DNA of 64,000 bases from Roseococcus sp. SDR (GCF_019083995.1 NZ_JAHRCU010000009.1:124001-188000), one strand, 5' to 3'; positions 54,161 through 62,785 are shown, numbered from the stretch's first letter. Translations and numbers: made by a program. Notes: a model not told the origin generated them from the letters alone.

Positions 54161-55162
54161 TCAGGCGGCCTCCGCCACCCGCGCCCAGTTGGGGTTCACC
54201 AACGGCGAGGCGCCGCCCAGCTTCTGCCGCGCCTCCAGATATTCCCGGTGCAGCCGCGCCACGAGATCGGCGGCCGGCACCACCTCATGGATGCCGGAGA
54301 CGCTCTGCCCCGCGCCCCAGATATCCTTCCACTTCTTGTTGCGCCCCTGGGCGAAGCTCATCGCCGATTTGTCGGAGGTCTCGAGGTTGTCGGGATCGAG
54401 CCCCGCATTGCGCACCGAGGGCTTGAGGTAATTGCCATGCACGCCGGTGATGAGGTTGGTGTAGACGATGTCCTCCGCGCCGGATTCCACCAGCATGCGC
54501 TTGTATTCCTCCACCGCGCGCGCCTCCTCGGTCGCGATGAAGGCCGAGCCCATATAGGCGAAATCCGCGCCCATCGCCTCGGCCGCCAGGATGCTGCGGC
54601 CATGCGCGATACTGCCCGAAAGCGCGATCGGCCCATCGAACCAGGCGCGCGTCTCCTGCATCAGGGCGAAGGGGCTCTGCGCCCCCGCATGCCCGCCCGC
54701 GCCGGCCGCCACCAGCACCAGGCCATCGGCGCCCTTCTCGATCGCCTTATGGGCGAAGGTCTGGTTGATCACGTCATGGATCACATGCCCGCCATAGGAA
54801 TGGATGGCCTCATTCACCTCCGGCCGCGCACCCAGCGAGGTGATGACGAGCGGCACCTTGTGCTTCACGACGAGCTTGAGGTCCTCCTCCAGCCGGTCAT
54901 TCGAGCGGTGGACGATGAGGTTCATCGCATAGGGCGCCGAGGGGCGGTCCGGGTTGGCGCGGTCGTATTCGGCGAGGCGCCCGGTGATCTCGTAGAGCCA
55001 GTCATCCAGCTGCTCCAGCGGCCGCGCGTTCAGCGTGGGCATGGAGCCGATGACGCCCGAGCTGCATTGCGCGACGACGAGGTCGGGCACCGAGATGATG
55101 AAGAGCGGCGAGCCGATGAGCGGCAGGCGCAGACGGCCCTGAAGCTTCTGGCGCAGATCCAT
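54161..55162 (-). CDS. Nitronate monooxygenase (2-nitropropane dioxygenase-like)
   Basis: 333-aa FMN-dependent TIM-barrel enzyme that oxidises alkyl nitronates, releasing nitrite. Recognised from PLIGSPLFIISVPDLVVAQCSSG at the N-terminus, VITSLGARPEVNEAIHSYGG, and the FMN phosphate-site region GLVLVAAGAGGHAGAQSPFALM followed by ALSGSIAHGRSILAAEAMGADFAYMGSAFIAT. It is divergent from an FAD monooxygenase gene. A nitrite source close to an Rrf2 regulator gene is worth noting. Confidence 0.9.
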   Translation of the reverse strand: MDLRQKLQGRLRLPLIGSPLFIISVPDLVVAQCSSGVIGSMPTLNARPLEQLDDWLYEITGRLAEYDRANPDRPSAPYAMNLIVHRSNDRLEEDLKLVVKHKVPLVITSLGARPEVNEAIHSYGGHVIHDVINQTFAHKAIEKGADGLVLVAAGAGGHAGAQSPFALMQETRAWFDGPIALSGSIAHGRSILAAEAMGADFAYMGSAFIATEEARAVEEYKRMLVESGAEDIVYTNLITGVHGNYLKPSVRNAGLDPDNLETSDKSAMSFAQGRNKKWKDIWGAGQSVSGIHEVVPAADLVARLHREYLEARQKLGGASPLVNPNWARVAEAA

Positions 55163-55286
55163 GAGGCGACGTTCCTTTCCTGTCCCCTGACGCTAGAGCA
55201 GGTTTCGCCGGCTTGGAATTGCACCCCTTCACAGCAAGGAATTTCGCGCCAATTGTAACCATCCACGCCGGGAGCCCCAACGCCAC

Positions 55287-56477
55287 ATGGCCCAGCCCAA
55301 GCCTGTCCTGATCGCCGGCGCCGGCCCGGTCGGCCTCGTCGCCGCCGCCTCGCTCGTCCGCGCCGGTATCCCGGTGCAGGTGCTGGAGGCCGGCCCCGGC
55401 ATCTCCGACGAGATGCGCGCCTCCACCTTCCACGCCCCCACGCTCGACATGCTGGACGATCTGGGCGCGGCGAAGGACATGATCCGCCAGGGGATCATCG
55501 GGCCACGCGTCCAGTATCGGCGGCGGGACCACAGCGTGATCGCGGAGTTCAACTTCGGCCTGCTCGCCGATGTCACGCGCCACCCCTACCGGCTGCAATG
55601 CGAGCAGTTCAAGCTGACCCGCATCCTGCACGGGCTGCTCTCGGGCAACCCGCTCTACCAGGTGCGCTTCAACAGCGCCGTGGCCGAGGTGCATGACGAG
55701 GGCAGCCACGTCGTCGCCATGCTGGAGGATGGCACGCGCCTCACCGGCAGCTATGTGATCGGCGCCGATGGCGCGCGCAGCGCCGTGCGCAAATCCGCCG
55801 GCATCGCCTTCAACGGCTTCACCTGGCCCGAGCGCTTCCTGGTGCTCTCCACCGAGTTCGACTTCGCGAGCGTGATCCCCGGCCTGGCCGACGTCTCCTA
55901 CTACGCCGATCCGGAGGAGTGGTTCTTCCTGCTCCGCGTCCCCGGCGTCTGGCGCGCCATGTTCCCGGTGAAGGCCGAGGTCTCGGAGGAGGAGGTGATG
56001 ACGCCCGCCTTCGCCCGCGCGCGCTTCGCCCGTGTGCTGGAGGGCGGCGGCGACTACCCGATCAAGCACACCACGCTCTATCGCGTGCACCAGCGCGTGG
56101 CCGAGACCTTCCGCAAGGGGCGCATCCTGCTGGCGGGCGACGCCGCGCATATCAACAACCCGCTGGGCGGCATGGGCCTCAATGGCGGCGTGCATGACGC
56201 GGTGAACCTGGTGGAAAAGCTGATCCAGGTGATGCGCGGCGAGGCCGAGGACAGCCTGCTCGACCGCTACGACCGGCAGCGGCGCGGCATCACGGAGGAG
56301 GTGGTCCAGCGCACCACCATCCAGAACAAGAAGAACCTGGAAGCGGCGACCCCCGAGGACCGGGCGGATTTCGAGAGCCGCATGGCCGAAGCCGCGAGCG
56401 ACCCGGCCAAGGCGCATGCCCATCTTCTGGGGATGTCCATGATCAACAGCCTGCGGCGCGCGGCGGAGATCGCCTGA
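55287..56477 (+). CDS. FAD-dependent aromatic-type monooxygenase
   Basis: 396-aa class A flavoprotein monooxygenase of the PHBH/UbiH type. Motifs: Rossmann GAGPVGL at residues 11-17, the DG motif GADGARSAVRK near 156-166, and the GD motif LLAGDAAHINNPLGGMGLNGG near 285-305. It should hydroxylate an aromatic or polyketide ring using NAD(P)H and O2; the substrate is unknown. A variant of the dispersed leader motif lies near 55193 upstream. Confidence 0.9.
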   Translation: MAQPKPVLIAGAGPVGLVAAASLVRAGIPVQVLEAGPGISDEMRASTFHAPTLDMLDDLGAAKDMIRQGIIGPRVQYRRRDHSVIAEFNFGLLADVTRHPYRLQCEQFKLTRILHGLLSGNPLYQVRFNSAVAEVHDEGSHVVAMLEDGTRLTGSYVIGADGARSAVRKSAGIAFNGFTWPERFLVLSTEFDFASVIPGLADVSYYADPEEWFFLLRVPGVWRAMFPVKAEVSEEEVMTPAFARARFARVLEGGGDYPIKHTTLYRVHQRVAETFRKGRILLAGDAAHINNPLGGMGLNGGVHDAVNLVEKLIQVMRGEAEDSLLDRYDRQRRGITEEVVQRTTIQNKKNLEAATPEDRADFESRMAEAASDPAKAHAHLLGMSMINSLRRAAEIA

Positions 56478-56535
56478 CACGCGCCCGCCCGGCATCATCG
56501 CCGGCGGTTTTGCGCGGCCTGGTGATTTCGCCCCG

Positions 56536-56549
56536 GCGGATCATGCTCT
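56536..56549 (+). repeat. Dispersed 14-bp motif, copy 2
   Basis: GCGGATCATGCTCT, identical to 45436-45449, lies 12 bp before the Rrf2 gene start and is followed by AGA. Confidence 0.55.
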
Positions 56550-56560
56550 AGACACTCCCC

Positions 56561-56998
56561 ATGCTCACACAGCGGGCGAAATACGGGCTGAGGGCCCTCT
56601 GCATCCTGGCCGGAGACATGCCGGGGCGGGAGACCATGCCCATCCATGAGGTCGCGGAACGTGGCCATATTCCGCAGAAATTCCTGGAAGCCATCCTGCT
56701 GGACCTGCGGCGCCATGGCTTCGTCACCAGCAGGCGCGGCAAGGCCGGCGGCTACGCCCTGGCCCAGCCGCCGCAGGATGTCTCGGTCGGCGACATCATC
56801 CGCGCACTCGACGGGCCTCTCGCGCCCATCCCCTGCGCCAGCCTCACCGCCTACCGCCCCTGCACCGATTGCCTCGACCCGCCGAGCTGCGAAATCCGCC
56901 GGCTGATGCGCCAGGTGCGCGACGCGACGGCCAGGGTCCTGGACGGGACGAGCCTCGCCGCGCTCGTAGCCTCCCGCCACCCGCTGCTCGAGGCCTGA
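56561..56998 (+). CDS. Rrf2-family Fe-S transcriptional regulator
   Basis: 145-aa winged-helix regulator. N-terminal MLTQRAKYGLRALCIL and IPQKFLEAILLDLRRHGFVTSRRGKAGGYAL form the DNA-binding domain. The cysteine-rich segment IPC-x8-C-x2-C-x5-C (residues about 87-106) is the likely Fe-S cluster site, as in IscR/NsrR relatives though with its own spacing. It probably senses Fe-S status, NO or sulfur species. It is convergent with the sulfite-oxidase-like gene, whose upstream region carries a 22-bp palindrome that is a candidate target. Confidence 0.9.
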   Translation: MLTQRAKYGLRALCILAGDMPGRETMPIHEVAERGHIPQKFLEAILLDLRRHGFVTSRRGKAGGYALAQPPQDVSVGDIIRALDGPLAPIPCASLTAYRPCTDCLDPPSCEIRRLMRQVRDATARVLDGTSLAALVASRHPLLEA

Positions 56999-57007
56999 GC
57001 CCCGGCC

Positions 57008-58102
57008 TCAGACCATCCGGCCGCGAATGCGGTGGACGGCATTGTTCAGATAGCCGCGCGGGTTCCAGACGGGCTGCATCGGCTGGGCGTTGCCGGCGGC
57101 ATCGGTCGCGCGGGCGAGGAGTTCCACCTCGCCCGCCGCGGGCAGCAGCATCAGCGCCTTGAAGCGGTGCCAGGCCCAGGGGCCCTCGCCGGGTTCGAGC
57201 GTCGCACGCTGCCAGGTGGCGCCACCATCGGCCGAGACCTCGACGCGCTCGACCTCGGAGGCCCCGCTCCAGGCGAAACCGCCGACCATGACCGGCCCGC
57301 TCGTGCAAAAGCCCGGCGCAGGCTCGGTGATCAGGCTCTTGACCGGCATGTCGGTGATGACGTCGAAGAGGCTGGGGTCGGGCGCCTCACCGGGGCGGAT
57401 GGGGCGGCGCGGCATGCGGTAATCCAGGCCGGTCATCTTCGCGCCATCATGCTCGCGATCCCGCACCACGATGCGGCTCAGCCATTTCTGCCAGGCCGAG
57501 CCGGGATAGCCAGGGGCGACCACCCGCAGCGGGAAACCATGCAGCGGATCGAGCGGCGCGCCGTTCATGCCGAAGGCGAGCAGCGTCTCGGGCGCGAGCG
57601 CCTTGGCCAGCGGCAGGCCGCGCGACAAGGCAGGCTGGCCGGGCGCGCCGATCGCATGGTCGGGGCTTTCATGGGCGACGTAGACGGCCTCGGCCGTCAC
57701 ACCCGCCTCCGCCAGGACGTCGGCGAGGCGAACGCCGGTCCAGCGCGCACAGCCCACGGCGCCGGGGCCCCAGGCCAGGCCGGGCACCGGCGGCTCGAAG
57801 GCGCTGCGGCCATTGCCCGCGCATTCCAGCACGGCCGTCACCTCCACCGTCGGGAAGCGGCCGCGGAGCTCATCCAGGCGGAGCGACAGCGGACGCCGGA
57901 CGCAGCCGGTGACCTCCAGCGTCCAATCGGCCGCTGCCTGAGGGGAGACCTCGGGCAGGGTGCCGTTGTTGCGCACGAAAAAGAGCTCCGTGGGCGTGAT
58001 GGGGGTGGTGAGCAGATGCGGCGGCGTCTCCTGGTTCAGTGCCGGGTCGGCAAGGCTCGTCAGGCCAGGCTTCGGCGTGCCGAGAGTATCCTGTCGCAGC
58101 AT
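57008..58102 (-). CDS. Sulfite oxidase-like molybdopterin enzyme
   Basis: 364-aa oxidoreductase of the sulfite oxidase family. The molybdenum-ligating cysteine is C94 in VLECAGNGRSAF; RWTGVRLADVL and HGFPLRVVAPGYPGSAWQKWL line the cofactor and sulfite site, and a C-terminal Mo-co dimerisation domain (WSGASEVERVEVSADGGATW) follows. The chosen start lacks a Tat or Sec signal, unlike periplasmic SorA, suggesting a cytosolic enzyme or a missed signal. The substrate could be sulfite or another oxo-acceptor. The ATG at 58102 follows GGGAG. Confidence 0.88.
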   Translation of the reverse strand: MLRQDTLGTPKPGLTSLADPALNQETPPHLLTTPITPTELFFVRNNGTLPEVSPQAAADWTLEVTGCVRRPLSLRLDELRGRFPTVEVTAVLECAGNGRSAFEPPVPGLAWGPGAVGCARWTGVRLADVLAEAGVTAEAVYVAHESPDHAIGAPGQPALSRGLPLAKALAPETLLAFGMNGAPLDPLHGFPLRVVAPGYPGSAWQKWLSRIVVRDREHDGAKMTGLDYRMPRRPIRPGEAPDPSLFDVITDMPVKSLITEPAPGFCTSGPVMVGGFAWSGASEVERVEVSADGGATWQRATLEPGEGPWAWHRFKALMLLPAAGEVELLARATDAAGNAQPMQPVWNPRGYLNNAVHRIRGRMV

Positions 58103-58166
58103 GGGGGGCTCCCTGTTCGGATCACGCGGCGAGTTTAGCGAGAGGAGGACGGCTCCATCAAGATAT

Positions 58167-58178
58167 TTCCTACAGGAA
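58167..58178. promoter_or_regulatory. Short palindrome TTCCT-AC-AGGAA
   Basis: Perfect 5-bp arms around AC in the AT-rich part of the gap before the sulfite-oxidase-like gene, about 65 bp upstream of its ATG, in a position where a promoter element is expected. Confidence 0.35.
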
Positions 58179-58208
58179 CAATAGACATTCTGAAAACTGC
58201 CTTGTGCC

Positions 58209-58230
58209 ATGCTTCATGCACATGAAGCAT
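58209..58230. promoter_or_regulatory. 22-bp perfect palindrome, candidate Rrf2 operator
   Basis: Arms ATGCTTCATG (58209-58218) and CATGAAGCAT (58221-58230) are exact reverse complements around CA. The size and symmetry suit an Rrf2-family dimer, and an Rrf2 gene lies 1.2 kb away. It is about 107 bp before the sulfite-oxidase-like ATG and 30 bp after the cytochrome b561 stop. Confidence 0.6.
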
Positions 58231-58259
58231 CCAAAGCGATCAGGCGATCCGTGCCCGGC

Positions 58260-58793
58260 CTAGCCCCAGATGCGCCCGAGCACAGGCAGCCCCTGGCGGT
58301 GGTGCCACAGCGCCAGGGAGGCATGGGCCGCGGCCAGGGCGATCAGGCTCCAGGCCGCGATCTGATGCATGGGCCGGAGCCAGGCATAGAGCGCCGGGTC
58401 GGGGTCCAGCAGATGCGGCACGGGGATGACGAGAAAGAGCGTGGTCGGCACCGGCCCGGCCGCCGCCTGGGCCGTCAGGTAGCCCAGCAGCGGCACCACC
58501 AGCAGGAGCGCATAGAGCACCGCCTGCCCCCAGCGCGCCGCGCGCTGCCGGGCCGCTGTCAGCCCTTCCAGCGCTGGCGCCGGGCGGGCCAGCCGGAAGC
58601 CGAGCCGCGCCAGGGTGAGGATCAGCACCAGCAGCCCGAATGTCTTGTGCAGCTGATAGGCCAGGAACTTCGCCAGCAGCTGGGACATGGGCAGCGCCAC
58701 CATGGCGAGCGAAAGCGCGAGCGTCAGCACCACCAGCACCGCCCCCCAGGCGTGCAGCCGCCGCTGCGGTCGGGACCAGCGCTCCGGGGTCAC
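58260..58793 (-). CDS. Cytochrome b561 family protein
   Basis: 177-aa four-helix dihaem membrane protein (PQRRLHAWGAVLVVLTLALS, YQLHKTFGLLVLIL, PMHQIAAWSLIALAAAHASLALWHH carrying candidate haem-ligand His). The GTG start overlaps the yceI stop (GTGA), so it is coupled to that gene. YceI and cytochrome b561 pairs are common and thought to act in isoprenoid-quinone or redox stress functions. Confidence 0.9.
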   Translation of the reverse strand: MTPERWSRPQRRLHAWGAVLVVLTLALSLAMVALPMSQLLAKFLAYQLHKTFGLLVLILTLARLGFRLARPAPALEGLTAARQRAARWGQAVLYALLLVVPLLGYLTAQAAAGPVPTTLFLVIPVPHLLDPDPALYAWLRPMHQIAAWSLIALAAAHASLALWHHRQGLPVLGRIWG

Positions 58794-59344
58794 GCCTGGA
58801 TCCGCACATCCACGCTGAGCCGGATCGCATCCGAGATCAACGTGCGGTCCGCGACCATGCCGAATTCGCCCCGGCGCATCTCACCTTCCGCCTGGAAGCG
58901 CGCGACGCCGCCCTGCCGCTCGACGAGGCGGGCCGTCATGCGGAAGGGGCGCGTCACGCCTCGCACGGCCAACTGCCCCGCGATGGGAAAGCCACCCGCC
59001 TCGGTCAGGCCATTGGCCTCGCCAGCGAAGCGCGCGGTGGGATGGCGGGCCACGTCGAAATAGGCCTCGGAGCGCAGCAGGTCCGTCGCGCCGGGAAAGG
59101 GGATGCTGACCTCGCCCGTCTCCACCACGCATTCCACCGCGGCGTTCTGCGGGTTGTTCGGATCGATGAGCAGCGTTGCCTGGAAGCGGTCGAACTGGCC
59201 CTGCGAGGTGAAGAGGCCGAGATGGCGGGCGGAAAACCCGATGCGCCCTACGCTCTGGTCGAAGACGTAGCGCGTGCGCGCCTGGCCGCGCACAGGCAGC
59301 GCTGGCAGGGCGGCCAAGGCGAGAAGGGCGCGGCGGTCGAGCAC
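58790..59344 (-). CDS. YceI-family periplasmic lipid-binding protein
   Basis: 184-aa protein with a signal peptide (RRALLALAALPALPVRGQA) and the YceI lipocalin-like fold: YVFDQSVGRIGFSARHLGLFTSQGQF at the N-terminus, LRSEAYFDVARHPTARF in the middle, and DRTLISDAIRLSVDVRIQA at the end. Family members bind long isoprenoids such as polyprenyl chains or quinone precursors. Coupled by overlap to cytochrome b561. Confidence 0.92.
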   Translation of the reverse strand: MLDRRALLALAALPALPVRGQARTRYVFDQSVGRIGFSARHLGLFTSQGQFDRFQATLLIDPNNPQNAAVECVVETGEVSIPFPGATDLLRSEAYFDVARHPTARFAGEANGLTEAGGFPIAGQLAVRGVTRPFRMTARLVERQGGVARFQAEGEMRRGEFGMVADRTLISDAIRLSVDVRIQA

Positions 59345-59378
59345 GCCCCAGATGTGGGGCGGTGGCCCGGAACGAAAA

Positions 59379-59400
59379 GGGCCGCCCCGAGGGGCGGCCC
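59379..59400 (-). terminator. Rho-independent terminator of rpsO
   Basis: Perfect 10-bp stem (59379-59388 with 59391-59400), 2-nt loop, followed on the minus strand by TTTT (59375-59378). It lies 23 bp past the rpsO stop. Confidence 0.8.
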
Positions 59401-59423
59401 CACTGTCAGCCCAGCGGCCCGTC

Positions 59424-59693
59424 TTAACGACGCAGGCCGAGCTTGGCGATCAGCGCGTCGTAACGCGCCTTGTCCTTGCGCTTCAGATAGTCCAGCAGGC
59501 CACGGCGCTGGCCGACCATCACCAGCAGGCCACGGCGCGAATGGAAATCCTTCGCGTGGGTCTTCAGATGCTCGGTCAGGTTGGAAATGCGCTCGGAGAG
59601 GATGGCCACCTGCACTTCGGGGCTGCCCGTGTCACCGGGCTTGGTCGCATGTTCCTGGATGAGCGCGGCGCGGCGCTCGGCAGTGATCGACAT
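59424..59693 (-). CDS. rpsO: 30S ribosomal protein S15
   Basis: 89-aa S15, which binds 16S rRNA early in small-subunit assembly. Conserved segments [23 protein letters not shown] and [27 protein letters not shown] are intact. It lies 57 bp downstream of truB, as in the usual infB-rbfA-truB-rpsO order. pnp, the usual next gene, is not next; a terminator and yceI follow instead. Confidence 0.98.
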   Translation of the reverse strand: MSITAERRAALIQEHATKPGDTGSPEVQVAILSERISNLTEHLKTHAKDFHSRRGLLVMVGQRRGLLDYLKRKDKARYDALIAKLGLRR

Positions 59694-59750
59694 CGGCGGA
59701 TTCCTTCAAGGTTGGAGAGAGAAACCGGCTCTGGGCCGAAAGCCCCGGGC

Positions 59751-60692
59751 TCAGCCGGGCGCCATCAGCCGTTCGGGCCGCATCATCCCCTCTTCGAGAC
59801 GACACAGGCCCACGAACCGCTCCGCTGCCATCGCGCGAACCAGGCCCCCATCGGGGCTGGCCTCGGACGGAACCCGGCCCATGAGTTCGACGAGGCTCAG
59901 GGCCTGGCCGAAATTGAGGCGGGCGGCCTCCGCCTCCGAGACGGCCAGTGCCGGGATGTCGGCCAGCGCGGTCGTCAGGGGGAGCAGAAGGTCCAGTGAA
60001 GGAGGCGGGGTATCGCCCGTCACGACGATCTTGTCCAGCGCCACGGCATGCGCCTCGGTGAAGGGACCCACGCGCAAACGCCGCAGCGCCGCGATATGGC
60101 CCACCGTGCCGACGGCGCGCGCGAGGTCCCGCGCCAGCGAGCGCATATAGACGCCCTTGCCCGACTGCACCTCGAAGATGGCGGTATCGGCATCCGGGCG
60201 CGCGATCAGCTCGAAGCGGTCCACCCGGGCGGGGCGCGCCTCGAGCTGCACGGCCTGGCCATCGCGCGCCAGGTCATAGGCGCGCTCGCCATTCACCTTG
60301 ATGGCGGAATAGACGGGCGGGATCTGCATGATGTCGCCGGTGAAAGCGGGCAGCGCCGCGCGGATCGCCTCGTCGGTGGGGCGCGCTTCGCTGGTTTCGA
60401 TCACGGCGCCGTCGGAGTCATCGCTGTCGCGCGCTTCACCGAAGGCCAGGGTGAAGTGATAGACCTTGGTGCCGTCCATCACATAGGGGACGGTCTTCGT
60501 GGCGTGCCCGAAGGCGATGGGCAGCAGGCCGGTGGCCAGTGGGTCGAGCGTGCCGCCATGGCCGGCCTTCTGCGCGTCATAGGCGCGCTTCACCTTGTTC
60601 ACGACATCGGTGCTGCCGAGGCCGGTGGGCTTGTCGATGATGAGCCAGCCATCAATGGGGCGGCCCTTGGGTTTTCTGTGGTGACGGGGCAT
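59751..60692 (-). CDS. truB: tRNA pseudouridine synthase B
   Basis: 313-aa enzyme that makes pseudouridine-55 in tRNA. The catalytic aspartate is D50 in GHGGTLDPLATG; GWLIIDKPTGLGSTDVV and the C-terminal PUA-like region are present. It is separated from rbfA, its usual upstream neighbour, by an inverted esterase gene, so it must have its own promoter or rely on read-through from far upstream. Confidence 0.97.
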   Translation of the reverse strand: MPRHHRKPKGRPIDGWLIIDKPTGLGSTDVVNKVKRAYDAQKAGHGGTLDPLATGLLPIAFGHATKTVPYVMDGTKVYHFTLAFGEARDSDDSDGAVIETSEARPTDEAIRAALPAFTGDIMQIPPVYSAIKVNGERAYDLARDGQAVQLEARPARVDRFELIARPDADTAIFEVQSGKGVYMRSLARDLARAVGTVGHIAALRRLRVGPFTEAHAVALDKIVVTGDTPPPSLDLLLPLTTALADIPALAVSEAEAARLNFGQALSLVELMGRVPSEASPDGGLVRAMAAERFVGLCRLEEGMMRPERLMAPG

Positions 60693-60844
60693 CAGGTCCT
60701 GCGAGCATTAAGCGAGGCTGCGTTTTAGGCGGTTTGCGGCCGGCCGCCAGCGCCATGCGTGCAATCCTGATCCGCCCCGGCCTGCCAAGGCGCGGTCTTC
60801 GCCCGTCCTGCCCAATCGACCAAGCGGTGACGAAAGGACGGACC

Positions 60845-62359
60845 ATGAGTCCGTCCACAGCACCAGATATGCAGGTGGAGGCTTTTGATTCCATTTCATT
60901 TGATTCCTTGTTTCTTATTGATGAGGCGTATATTCGTCATGCAGCCGTCCTTTTTTCACCTGTCCGAGGACACCGCATGGATGACTTGTCTCTTCGCGAC
61001 CCACTGGAGGGCGACACGCTTGCCAGGGAAGAGCACCGGCCCTCACTCCGGCGGTTCTCGTCCTCCGGTGAAGGCTGGCTAGAGACCTATCTCGTCCGGT
61101 CTGACGTGCCGGAACCGCTTGTCGCGGTCCCGGAAAGCTACCAACGGGCTGTGCTTTTCTCGATCACCGGCCAGAGCAACAGTGCGGCCGGCGGCAGGAA
61201 GAATTTCCCGCCACGCGAGCGGGCTGTCACAAGGACGCCTCCCTACCCGCATCGCGCCCTCATGCCGATGACCGGCACCCTTCAGTCCAGCCTGACTGAG
61301 ATAGACCCATCCACGATTGCGGATCTCGCACCCGCCTGCGAAGCCCGCGACGGCGAGACGCCGGTCACCTCAGCCCTGCGGTGGAGCGTGGCGCAAGATC
61401 TCGCGGCTGGAAGGAAGCCCGCTGTCCATATCGGCGCGACGCATGGCCGGGCCGGCCGGAAGCTCAGGGAAATCAGCAAGGGGACGGCCCCTTATGCCAA
61501 CGGCCAGATGCTGTGGCGCCAGCTCTCGCGGCTGGCCACGCTGTACGGGCAACCTGGCATCTGGTGCCCTGCGCTTCACCTGGATCAAGGCGAGGCGGAC
61601 CGGCGCAAGACGTCCCGGGCAGAGTGGGTCGCGCTTGGCCAGGCGTTCCATGCCGACAATGAGGCGGACATCCGCGCTGCAACCGGCCAGCCGGAACCAG
61701 TATGGCTCATCATGGCGCAGCTGGCAGCCACGCCGGGAACCTTGGCTGACGCCGGGACGGCACTGGCCCAGCAGGATTTGATGATGATGGCGCCACGCAC
61801 CACCATTGCCTTTCCGAGCTATTTCTTCCAAGGGCGCTATGGCATGAGCGGCGTGCACTTCACGCCGACGGGCCACGCGCTGCGGGGCGAATACCATGCG
61901 AAGGCGAACCGGCTTCTCAGGTCGGCAACGACGGCAGTCGCCGACCCCTGGACCTTGAATATCGAGAGTGTGAGGACCTGCCTCCGACCCGACTTCGCAG
62001 GCGTCAGGCGGCTGGGCTCCGTCATCACCATCCCATTGGTTCTTCCGGCCGATGGGACACGGGCGTGCCTGGACACCGACAGCCTTCCTCCCGCGCCGCA
62101 TTTTGGCTTCGAGAAGACCGAGGGAGCGGGCGGCGCGATTGAGGCCGTCGAGCTGGTTGGCAACGTCATCAGGGTGACCTTGGACAGTCCTGGCGGGGCC
62201 ACGCTCCGCTACGCCTACGCCGCGCAGGGCACGCCTTCCGCCCTCGATCGAAGCGGTGCCTGGGGCAATTTCCGGGACGACTGCGACGCCGAGAGCGTCG
62301 TCGTTCCAGGAATGAAGTTATGGAACTGGCTGATCAGCTTTGAAGTGACCGTGCCCTGA
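60845..62359 (+). CDS. SGNH/sialate O-acetylesterase-like hydrolase, atypical composition
   Basis: 504-aa protein with the SGNH-type carbohydrate-esterase (SASA/DUF303) blocks: GQSN with nucleophile S111 (SITGQSNSAAGG), LDQGEAD in the middle, and GVHFTPTGH near residues 335-343 with the catalytic His. The C-terminal part (about 370-504) looks like a beta-sandwich. No signal peptide is evident. The first about 130 bp are far poorer in GC than any neighbour. AAAGGAC precedes the ATG at 60845. It lies inverted between rbfA and truB, ending 6 bp from rbfA, which suggests recent acquisition. Confidence 0.8.
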   Translation: MSPSTAPDMQVEAFDSISFDSLFLIDEAYIRHAAVLFSPVRGHRMDDLSLRDPLEGDTLAREEHRPSLRRFSSSGEGWLETYLVRSDVPEPLVAVPESYQRAVLFSITGQSNSAAGGRKNFPPRERAVTRTPPYPHRALMPMTGTLQSSLTEIDPSTIADLAPACEARDGETPVTSALRWSVAQDLAAGRKPAVHIGATHGRAGRKLREISKGTAPYANGQMLWRQLSRLATLYGQPGIWCPALHLDQGEADRRKTSRAEWVALGQAFHADNEADIRAATGQPEPVWLIMAQLAATPGTLADAGTALAQQDLMMMAPRTTIAFPSYFFQGRYGMSGVHFTPTGHALRGEYHAKANRLLRSATTAVADPWTLNIESVRTCLRPDFAGVRRLGSVITIPLVLPADGTRACLDTDSLPPAPHFGFEKTEGAGGAIEAVELVGNVIRVTLDSPGGATLRYAYAAQGTPSALDRSGAWGNFRDDCDAESVVVPGMKLWNWLISFEVTVP

Positions 62360-62365
62360 CGCAGA

Positions 62366-62785
62366 TCAGCCGCCGGTCCGGTCATCTTCCTTCGAGAGAT
62401 CACGCACCACCTGGGGCTGGCGCATGAGCTGGTCGATCTTCATGGCGTAGTCCAGCGCGCTGTCCGGCTGGAAATGCAGCTCGGGCGCGAATTTCAGGCG
62501 GACATTCTTCGCCACCTGCCCGCGCAGGAAGGCATGGGCGCGCTTCAGCGCCAGGAACTGCTCAGGGGGCACGTCCTTGCCCAGGCCGCTGATGAAGGCC
62601 GTCATGTGGCGCAGGTCGGGGCTGGCGCGGACTTCGGTGACGGTGATGCGGGCATTGGCCAGCTCGGGGTCGCGGAAATCGCCGCGCTCGAAGATGGCGG
62701 CGAGCGCATGCCGCACCTCCTCCGCCACGCGAAGCTGGCGCTGGCTGGGCGCGCCGGGAGGGGTGTCAGTGTGGCGCTTGGCCAT
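62366..62785 (-). CDS. rbfA: Ribosome-binding factor A
   Basis: 139-aa KH-like protein needed for 16S rRNA maturation and cold adaptation. Hallmarks are SQRQLRVAEEVRHALAAIFERGD and ITVTEVRASPDLRHMTAFIS, with KNVRLKFAPELHFQPD near the C-terminus. The ATG at 62785 follows a purine-rich leader. It is 72 bp downstream of infB on the same strand. Confidence 0.96.
   Translation of the reverse strand: MAKRHTDTPPGAPSQRQLRVAEEVRHALAAIFERGDFRDPELANARITVTEVRASPDLRHMTAFISGLGKDVPPEQFLALKRAHAFLRGQVAKNVRLKFAPELHFQPDSALDYAMKIDQLMRQPQVVRDLSKEDDRTGG

Noticed and set aside
57008-58210. Upstream start of the sulfite-oxidase-like protein at 58210
   Set aside because: The extra 36 residues contain no signal peptide or conserved sequence, and the extension would cover the TTCCT/AGGAA palindrome and the likely promoter.
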